Shown here: in pieces, positions 56,445 through 64,000 of the stretch
Layout: each line of letters starts with the position of its first letter
Numbering within the stretch: position 1 is the first letter of the stretch
The notes under the pieces: generated by a model
Seen by the model: the letters and a program-made list of their open reading frames with translations, nothing else
The model's database searches: none
What the model was told of the DNA's origin: nothing
Source: Lactifluus volemus
Taxonomy: Eukaryota; Basidiomycota; Agaricomycetes; Russulales; Russulaceae
DNA: 64,000 nucleotides
NCBI GenBank assembly: GCA_022376515.1
Contig: WTXI01000011.1
Coordinates: forward strand, 434,001-498,000
Reading direction: 5' to 3'
Made by a program: the position numbers and the translations under genes

Positions 56445-59400
56445 ATGTCCTCCTCGGACCCCCCTCAACTTCGTCTTTCCCTCCCTCAATCCGCTTCTAC
56501 TTTTAAACGCTCTTTTGAACAATTCGGTTTCGATCTTGAAGCTACCGTCGATTCAACTGTAGTGGCCAGTTCCAGTGGAACCGATGAACATCGCCCCGGC
56601 CCAAGCAATGGCGACAGGAACAAGCGAGCTCGAAGCAGTAGTGTTACACCAAACACTGCAGAGCAAGCTCGTTCTATGGACAGTTCCCCCAGTTCAAGTT
56701 CATCCCACACAATATCTTCCGCTTCACCCAACCACACCGGTATCAATCACAGGGACGCACCGCCCGCCACCGCACAAACGCGCCATCCACAAGCGCTAGA
56801 AAATGATTCGCTATTCTCTCCCAATTCGGTTGGCGAACCGAGTCTCCCGTCTTCAGCGTTGTTCGACGCACGACCCTCGGAAGCCTCCCCCGTCGAACCC
56901 CCGACTTCTTCCGCTTGGTCCAATCCGCCGTCCTTAATTAATTCCAACTCGCAGCACAATGAACAATTTCGCCTCTCTATGGAACGTTTCCATGCTTTTG
57001 ATAGCCAGATTTCCACCATTCGCGCCCGCCCTGCCCCGCTTCCTTTCCACATCCCTCCCAGCTCCCCCACGTTGCCACCCTTGACCCTTTCCTCACCAGT
57101 TGAGCATCCGCATCCCCATTCACGCTTGAATTCTGCCGTATCTCTACCATCAGTAGAGTCCTTGAACTATACGTCCACCTCCATGACTTCGCAAACACCT
57201 GCATCCGTTCCTCCACCACTTGCACCACCTTCAATTTCTACTCCCTCTGATCAGTACCATTCTGACATGGCGTCTATCGGTTTAGAAGAGTTTAGGGAGT
57301 TCAGAGACATGATGGGCTTCCCTGAACGACATATCAGCTCCTCGAGCATGGACCGTCTCCCTGCTAGGGCTCATTATCAAAGTCCCCCTCTGCTTGAATC
57401 AGAACGACCCCAAGTTGGCCGACCCTTCCGATGTCCTCCTTCCAGACAAATACCCGAGAACATATCGAGAAACTCGACCCTTCAACAGTGGTCCTCAGAC
57501 CGTAGGGGTGCCACACTTGGTGACTCCGACGACGAGTTCGGTGGTCGTTCCGTCGGTACCAACTTGCAAGGCAGAAGGTCATTAGACCTTCCTAGGCCTC
57601 GTCTTGACTCCTCACTTCTTGCTAATAGATTAAGAAGGTCAATGCAGAGCCAAGCGACACATCCGACTTCCGGTCGAGTATCCCCGCCTAGGTTCCCTCC
57701 GTCACAAATTGAACCAAACTCGACGCAGTCTGTGAATAACTCTCGTACACAAGAGTCTGAACGGGTCAATAGACATGAACCCTGGTCATCTCAACCTCCC
57801 CCAAGGCGGCCCATCTTAGCTGGCGCTTTTCGCACTCTAGCAGAAAGACTTGGGCGTGGGAGGCAGAGGACAAATCATACTGCCGATGGTGGGGCCGAGA
57901 GATCCCGTAGCCCAGCTGCCGGTGTTTCCCCCAGTTCGTATCTTTTTACCAGTTCGATGTGGTCACTAATCTGGCTGAAACTTCCCAGCTCCTGCGTACG
58001 ACGATTGGGTCTTTGCCTCTCCTGACTTTTCATCGCCAGAAGACATTTCCTATGGATTGGATCTTCCGATGCCATCTCATTGGCTCGACGACGAGATTCC
58101 TTACTCGAGACTTTCTATACCACCCTCGCGTGTTTTCAGGGACCCTGCAATTTCAGGGCAAGCTCCATGGCGGAGTTCAATTCCCTCAAACGATACCCCG
58201 GAAGATCGTATCCTCTCCCTCCTGCACCGACCGTCGGCGACAATACCATCTGACGAATCGACACAGTCGGGTGAGTGAACCATCTCCCGCCGAGGTTTTG
58301 CCCCATGCAGCTTTTTATCCGACTCTGAGCATTTATGGTGTATAGACTCCGTCTGGCGGCGCCTCTCCTATCCTGACTACCTTCCTCCACATCTTCCACC
58401 TGCCCGTACTAGCAATGGTCGCGGTGATGGAACAATCGACGCACCTTTGACACGTGCTACACATCCCCCCGAATCTTCCAGCACTGGTACAGGCGCCTCC
58501 GCTTCGGAGGTGACAACGGGATGGCGACGGAGTCCCGCCCGTGCAGAACCAAACTACGAGCTTGTGCATGGACGTGACGCGGGTTCTGGCCCCATGACAA
58601 CCCCCTCGTTGGGTGACCGACCGCGAACTGACCGATCTTCCGTGTCTATGCGAGAACTTATTGATCGTCATCTCCATCTTCAACCACCCTCTCGCATCCC
58701 ACCTAACGATACAAGCACGCGAAGGTCGTCAGAGGTCTACCGATTACCCCCGGAAGCAGGGAATGCAGTGGCCTTCGATGCGGATGCATTTAGGCCGGAT
58801 GTGTTGCCGGACGTGCCCTTTTCGAGTCAGGCTGCGGCCTTCTTTGCCTCCCGTACGCCATCGTCTACCGTCGAATCTGCATCTCTACGTCACCCAGACA
58901 CCATTGGTCCTGACCACATAAGTGCCCCTTCAATGTTCTCTTGGACAAGCCGGTTTGAAGAGGACTTCGCTGCGATGTCAGCTTCGCGCCTGCGTGCAAT
59001 GGTTGAGGAGAGAAGACATCGTATGTCCCCGGAGCCGGACCGCCAGAGCACGATACGCCGATTCCCCGCAGAACAACCGATACCGTCTGCCTCCACATCT
59101 CGGCCCCTAGATATAGAGGAATTTCAGCATGGACCCTTCCGCGCTACTCTCGAACGCGTGGAGAGACAAGAACGGCGACAGGAGCAGCAACGCATGATGG
59201 AGCGACAAGCAGAGATTGACCGGTTACGCTCGCGACTAAATGAGCTGCAGTCTCTAGACAGATCGGTCAACTCAACTCGTGTGCCATCCTTACCTCCACT
59301 AAGGCTTGATCGTGATGTTTCGGTTTTGGAGGCTCCTCACAGAATGCCGTCACCTACGCCTTCAGCGAATGTCGAACCATCTGTAGGCTATTCTCACGCC

Positions 59401-60998
59401 CTACTTCGAGTCATACTAACACCTCCCTTAGTCTTTCCGCTCCGACTTGGAAGCAATGCATCGTCCGCGAAGCTGGCAGAGAGGGAGGGGAGCCAGGTCT
59501 TCCTGGCTTCATTCTGATGACGAGCCGGCGCCGTGGCGTAACGCCTCTGGTATCACATCGACCACTTTCCCGCACCCGATGCCTCGTGCACATTCGCCAA
59601 CACGTCCCCTTCCCGAGAGCCGCGGTGTTCGCACAGTATCTGAGCGTGAACGCGAGCGCGAGCGCCGCAGCCGACCTGAGACTTTGGAGCTATGGAGCCC
59701 CGGAGATCTGGACGACCCCTTCAGCAGCTTGGCAACATCACCTACAGGTGATGGTGGGTTTTTGGCCCGTAGCTTGGCCCGTATGCGTGGAGATCTTCCC
59801 AGCACGGATAGGCAGCAGCAACGCCGCGAGCCACGCGGCCATTCGTCGTGGAATTTCGACCCCGGGCGTTCTACGTCAAGGGAGCCACACGCAGATGCGC
59901 TGCGCGGAATCCGCCCGCTCTGGGCCACCCATACTCATACTCTAGGTCCTTGGGGAACGGGAACTGAATCGCGCGAGGAAACCCTCGCTGGGGGTTCGAA
60001 CGTGTTGACACCGGCAGATGCCATCCCACGTGGACGCCGTCGCCGTGCCAATCAGTCAGCCCTGCCCTCACCAGGGCACAATGGGTCTGAGGAGGAGCGA
60101 CCCTCTACAGCTCGCCGGGCGTCATCCACATCACGCTATGCGGCGGCTCGGAGGGCAATCCGTGATCCCATTTTCGATCGAGTCCAAAGGATGGTCCGTG
60201 GCAGTCCGCGAGAGGGTGGATTTTTCGGTCGATACCCCCGACGCAATCCCGGCGATTTCATCGTGAGTTGGGCTTTCTTGATGACTCTGCTTCGCTGGCT
60301 AATTTTCTTCAATATTGCAGCGCGATGAGGACTTTGACTCCTCATACGAGAGTCTGCTGTCTCTGGCTGCGACCATTGGCGAAGTGCGGCCGCGCCATAC
60401 CCCCGACCATGTCATCGAGGCGTTGCCGAGTTCCACGTTCAAAGTGTGGCGCAATGCGAGAGTGACCAGCGCTGCCCCATCTGTTTGGACGATGTGAGCC
60501 ACTCTGCAGCTACTCGAGGTCGTCTGATCCCTCTAATCCGACCTGTTTACAGTATCAAGAGGACGACCCAGTCATGAAATTGTCCGATTGCTCGCATTGG
60601 CTACACAAGAATTGTTTGCAGGTAAGAAGTCACAGGGCTTGGCGCATCCTCCAAGCTAATTTACTCGATGTAGCAATGGCTCAAGGGTGCCACCACCTGT
60701 CCCGTCTGTCGCGAGCGCGTTCGTGCGCCCCAGTCTGGCCGTCGGGATCGCGGAGCCCAGGTAGATCCCCAGCCAGGTTCAATTCGCGCTGCAGAACGCA
60801 ACGCGCTCGATATTGTCCGTGAGATCCGGGAGCAAGTGCGCATGGCCCTCCCTGACATGGCGCCGGGAGGTTCTCGCTCCGAGGCTATACCCAACAACCG
60901 AGGCAGGTCGCAAATCGAGAGGGAGATCGACGAGGAAGAGACTATGCCGCAGGAGGAGACCATGTCGTTCGATTGGGAAATATCGGATGCTATCTAGA
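56445..60998 (+). CDS. Large RING-H2 finger protein (putative E3 ubiquitin ligase), one apparent frameshift
   Basis: Start CACCATGTCC (ATG 56445). A very long Ser/Pro/Arg-rich, probably disordered N-terminal region, with a coiled-coil-like charged stretch (RVERQERRQEQQRMMERQAE), ends in a C-terminal RING-H2: RCPICLDD, DPVMKLSDCSHWLHKNCLQ, QWLKGATTCPVCRERV. Cys and His ligands fit C3H2C3. Introns at 57923-57988, ~58270-58346 and ~59384-59431, with three more near the RING. Just before the RING, at 60454-60458, the frame from VWRNA to ESDQRCPIC lacks one base. Without that base the RING is lost, so this is either a sequence error or a recent null. Ends MSFDWEISDAI, stop near 60998. Confidence 0.8.
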
Positions 60999-61624
60999 CC
61001 CCGCCCATCTATGAAGTTGATAAATCTTTTTTTTTTTGTACCTGGCGACGAACTTGCGGTAATCACAGCTACGTATATCTAACTTTTGTGTTCTCCCCTG
61101 GCCTCGTCGCATATATCTGTACAATTTTGTCACTATCACCCGTGTTTGATTTTTGCACCAGGCTATTTAGTATTGTATGTTTTCCCATTTTCCACAAATG
61201 ATCAGTTGGAGTGCACGACTATATACAGTATGTTCCGCCAGCCGTAACTGGAAAGAAGAACCCGTCGTCCATTCTGTCGCGTACATGGCCATCTCGGTCA
61301 GTATGCGGAAAGCGATGCCACGTCCCCACGCGGGCCAGGTCGGCCGTACAGTGGGAACCGATTCCTTTCAGCGTTCCATTTTCCACCGAAACCAACATTC
61401 CATTTTCCGCTAAGCCCATCATAAAATCTAACACATGAGAACCTCGATGCGGGGGTGAATCACAACTGGAACACCTATCCTATTACATCAATTGGAATTG
61501 GGTGCTGCAAGGCCCGCGTTTGGATTTCCTGAGCCTTTCGTCTTGGGCGCCAAGAGTAATTTAGAAGACCATTATAGGGGTACAAAGGTCTAACATGTTT
61601 ACGTGTCATAAACTCCGGTGTCGT
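60999..61624. other. Convergent 3' flanks of the RING-H2 gene and the glutathione transferase
   Basis: About 625 bp with a T-run at 61028-61037 that could be part of a 3' end signal. No supported gene. Confidence 0.35.
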
Positions 61625-62640
61625 TTAAGCCAATTCGTAGTTCTCTTTTCCTCCCTTCTCAATGCCCTGCAATATCAAAAGATCGTCGTCATAGTCTGGC
61701 TCTCTGTGGCCGGCCAATATATGCACTCACCCTCTTAAATGCGGGTCTATGGAGATGGGTGCCAGGTCAGAAAGGACGACTGTTTGAGATATAAGTAATA
61801 CAACGCCTACCTCTCATGAACGCGCTCAACCCAAGCCTTTGTTTTGGGGCCGATCAAGCTTGGTGCACGAGCAGCGGCGGCGTCTAGGGGGAAAGACATC
61901 ATAAAATCGGCCATCGTTGGATTTGGGCCACCAGCGAACCATCCGGTGGGAGACTTCTCAAGTGTGTCTTCGACCTGTAATTAGGGTGAGGTGAGAACCC
62001 AGCATATGTGAGAAGGGTAACGGCGGCGCACATATTTCATAGACACATCCAATTGGCCCGCGACTATTTTGGCGTCGAGAGCGGAGAAGAGGGGCTTAAG
62101 GAGCGGACGAAGGAAAAACGGAGCTTTGGCGGGTACCATAGAAAAAATGAATCGAGTAACGAGAAGAGGCATCAGCGAGCCTTCGGAAAAGTGAGTGACT
62201 GGTGGGCTCGCGGTTAGCCATTTCAAACCGGGCTACGAAGGAAATAGATGTTACAATATAGGTCTGCGAGTTCGCCCTCTTTAGGTGGAGTAGCGCGGTC
62301 GTTCCCATACTTATTGATAATGTACTCTTGGTTAACATATCAGTAAAAAGCGAGGAATGGAAGACGGGGCACGCACGGATTATGGCACCGCTCTCGGCGA
62401 GAGTAATGTCGCCATCGGTGATGATAGGAGATTTTCCCAGTGGGTGAACGTTTCGCAGTTCTTTTGGTGCAAGCATTTCTGGGGTACGTTGGTGCAACTT
62501 GATCTCATAGGGAACGTTAAACTCTTCCTTGAAGTGTATCAGTAAAGCAGCACCGAAGAGTGAGTGGGACATACAAGGACCCAGAGCACGCGCTGAGAAC
62601 GCGAGTTGTTGAGATGGTGGACGACGATATTTCCTGACAT
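61625..62640 (-). CDS. Glutathione S-transferase
   Basis: Cytosolic enzyme conjugating glutathione to electrophiles. Start ATG 62640. The first exon MSGNIVVHHLNNSRSQRVLW joins to EEFNVPYEIKLHQRTPEM. The thioredoxin fold continues with HPLGKSPIITDGD and the glutathione-binding LAESGAII, then EYIINKYGNDRATPP. The helical domain includes THFSEGSLMPLLVTRFIFSM and GWFAGGPNPTMADFMMSFPL, and the tail KGGKENYELA ends with TAA at 61625-61627. Six exons, all in frame. It resembles the yeast Gtt1 branch. Divergently paired with P450-E across 144 bp. Confidence 0.9.
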
Positions 62641-62784
62641 GGCTGGGATGACGTGTGAAAGCAAGGTACGCATAAATCACGAAGGAGGACAACATGTTTC
62701 CAAATATGGATTGACGGTAAATTCCAAAAAGTAGGTGTGTCTTGGTATATAAAACGCAGATTGACCGACTCGTTTCACTTGACC
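62641..62784. promoter_or_regulatory. Bidirectional promoter between glutathione transferase and P450-E
   Basis: 144 bp between start codons, with TATATAAAA at 62746-62754 reading toward P450-E. Confidence 0.6.
62746..62754 (+). promoter_or_regulatory. TATA box of P450-E
   Basis: TATATAAAA about 31 bases before the ATG at 62785, implying a very short leader. Confidence 0.55.
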
Positions 62785-64000
62785 ATGGTCTCGGTCACCC
62801 TTCTCGCCCTTCTTTCTTCTTTATTATTGTTTCTCTTTCGCCGCTACTCACGTCCCCTTCCCCTACCGCCCGGCCCATCTCCGTGGCCACTGCTCGGTAA
62901 TCTCACAGACCTGAGAGCGAATGAATTATGGTTGCTCGCCACTGATTGGGCTAAGCGCTACGGTCGGTCATAAAATGCCAGCGATACAACCCTCTCAACC
63001 CATCCTAGGCGACGTTGTATATCTCCATCTCTTTGGCCAGGGTCTCATCTTCCTCAGCTCTCCTACCGCAGTCTTCGAACTCATGGAAAAGCGGAATGTA
63101 ATCTATTCTGACAGGGCTCCTCTCGTGATGGTCACAGAGCTGTTCGTCCTTTACGTCGCTCATCACTCTGCTAATCGTGACTATTCTCTACTAGCTGCGG
63201 TGCTGGGCACATGGTGCGCGGTCTAGCAAATGCTTCATGCCCTTCCCATTTGGTCGACTTTTAGGTTGCCTTTACGCGTTCGGGCGAGGAGTTCCGCCGT
63301 CAGCGACGCATCATGGCACGCGGTCTTGCGCAAAGCAGAATTCCTCAATACTACCCACTCATCGCCGCATCCACCCGTCCGCTCTTGCGTAATTTGCTTG
63401 CCTCGAGTGGTGGCGATTTCGTTCCCGCTATCCGGAGATATGCTGGTGGCCTCAACTTGAACGTCGTCTACGGTCTTGAAGCAACGCGTGATGACGACCC
63501 TGCGCTTCTCAAGGTGGAAACGGCGACTGATCTCTTGGCCAATCATATCACAGCTGGTAGCGGTCTTTGGGCAGTCGATATCCTCCCGTTCCGTTTGTCT
63601 CTGCTCACCATTCGGACACATGTAACCAATAACCACTGACGAGATTGTAATACTTTAGTGAAATATCTTCCCTCGTGGTTCCCTGGTGCAGGCTTCCAAC
63701 GCAAGGCCAAGACATGGAAGGAGATAATCGTTGACTCTGTTGAATTTCCTTTTACCCTTCTCAAGGCAAACATGGTATTCTTCTGTGTAATATTCAGCAT
63801 ATATGCGTGACTCTATAACCAGACCTTCCTCACAGAATGCTGGTACTGCGCCTCCTTCCTTCTGCTCAACCTTGCTGCAGGAATCGGACCCTGCAACAGC
63901 CGCCTTCGCTATCGACGAATTTGACATCAAATGGACTGCAAACTCAATGTACGCTGCGAGCATGGAAACAGTAAGCAATTCCTTCATTGGTCTTGAGTTT
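62785..64000 (+). CDS. Cytochrome P450 (P450-E), 3' part outside the window
   Basis: Start ATG 62785 (MVSVTLLALLSSLLLFLFRR, membrane anchor), hinge PLPLPPGPSPWPLLGN, then DVVYLHLFGQGLIFLSSPTA, helix C TRSGEEFRRQRRIMARGL, and KYLPSWFPGAGFQRKAKTWK. Introns of 46-70 bp at about 62966-63010, 63139-63190, 63212-63263, 63591-63657 and 63777-63836 keep frame. The last exon ends with MYAASMET at 63970, followed by a GTAAGC donor. The I-helix, K-helix and heme loop lie beyond the window. It resembles P450-B in the N-terminal half. Paired head to head with a glutathione transferase, suggesting a detoxification unit or the edge of another cluster. Confidence 0.9.

Overview
The window looks like nuclear DNA of a filamentous basidiomycete (Agaricomycetes). 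Genes are cut by many ~50 bp introns. The terpene synthase belongs to the basidiomycete sesquiterpene family. The blue-light receptor is a WC-1 type that ends without a GATA zinc finger, as usual in basidiomycetes. The P450s and the peroxygenase-type heme-thiolate protein are of mushroom type. Exon structures were deduced by eye from conserved protein motifs and GT-AG (sometimes GC-AG) junctions, so splice sites are proposals.

Region 1 (1-19.8 kb) is a sesquiterpenoid biosynthetic cluster: P450-A (minus, cut by the left edge), a berberine-bridge-type FAD oxidase, P450-B, a class I sesquiterpene synthase, P450-C, an HMG-CoA synthase copy, P450-D and a heme-thiolate peroxidase/peroxygenase. The logic is precursor supply (HMG-CoA synthase), cyclisation (terpene synthase), then oxidative tailoring. 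The synthase and P450-C read cleanly. The FAD oxidase, P450-B, HMG-CoA synthase, P450-D and peroxygenase each need about two single-base corrections, so the cluster is either eroding or locally mis-sequenced.

Region 2 (19.8-29.5 kb) is gene-poor, then holds a C2H2 zinc-finger gene, an intact HDHD2-like HAD phosphatase and a 5'-truncated zinc alcohol dehydrogenase with a frameshift. Region 3 (29.5-31.9 kb) is a single-exon WC-1 homologue.

Region 4 (32-46.5 kb) is a mobile-element nest. A solo LTR (5-bp target duplication GAGGG) is split by a 5.4 kb hAT transposon with an apparently intact BED/hAT transposase. That transposon also carries a fragment of the RNA polymerase II largest subunit lacking the trigger-loop segment. 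The LTR contains a 26-bp minisatellite with eight TGASTCA sites. Nearby are long snap-back hairpins and a second, transposase-less element with its own terminal inverted repeats and an IRE1-like fragment.

Region 5 (46.6-64 kb) is gene-dense: a broken short-chain dehydrogenase, UBC13 and elongin C head to head, calcineurin A, the bifunctional arginine enzyme ARG5,6, a large RING-H2 protein (one apparent frameshift), and a glutathione transferase divergently paired with P450-E, which runs off the right edge.
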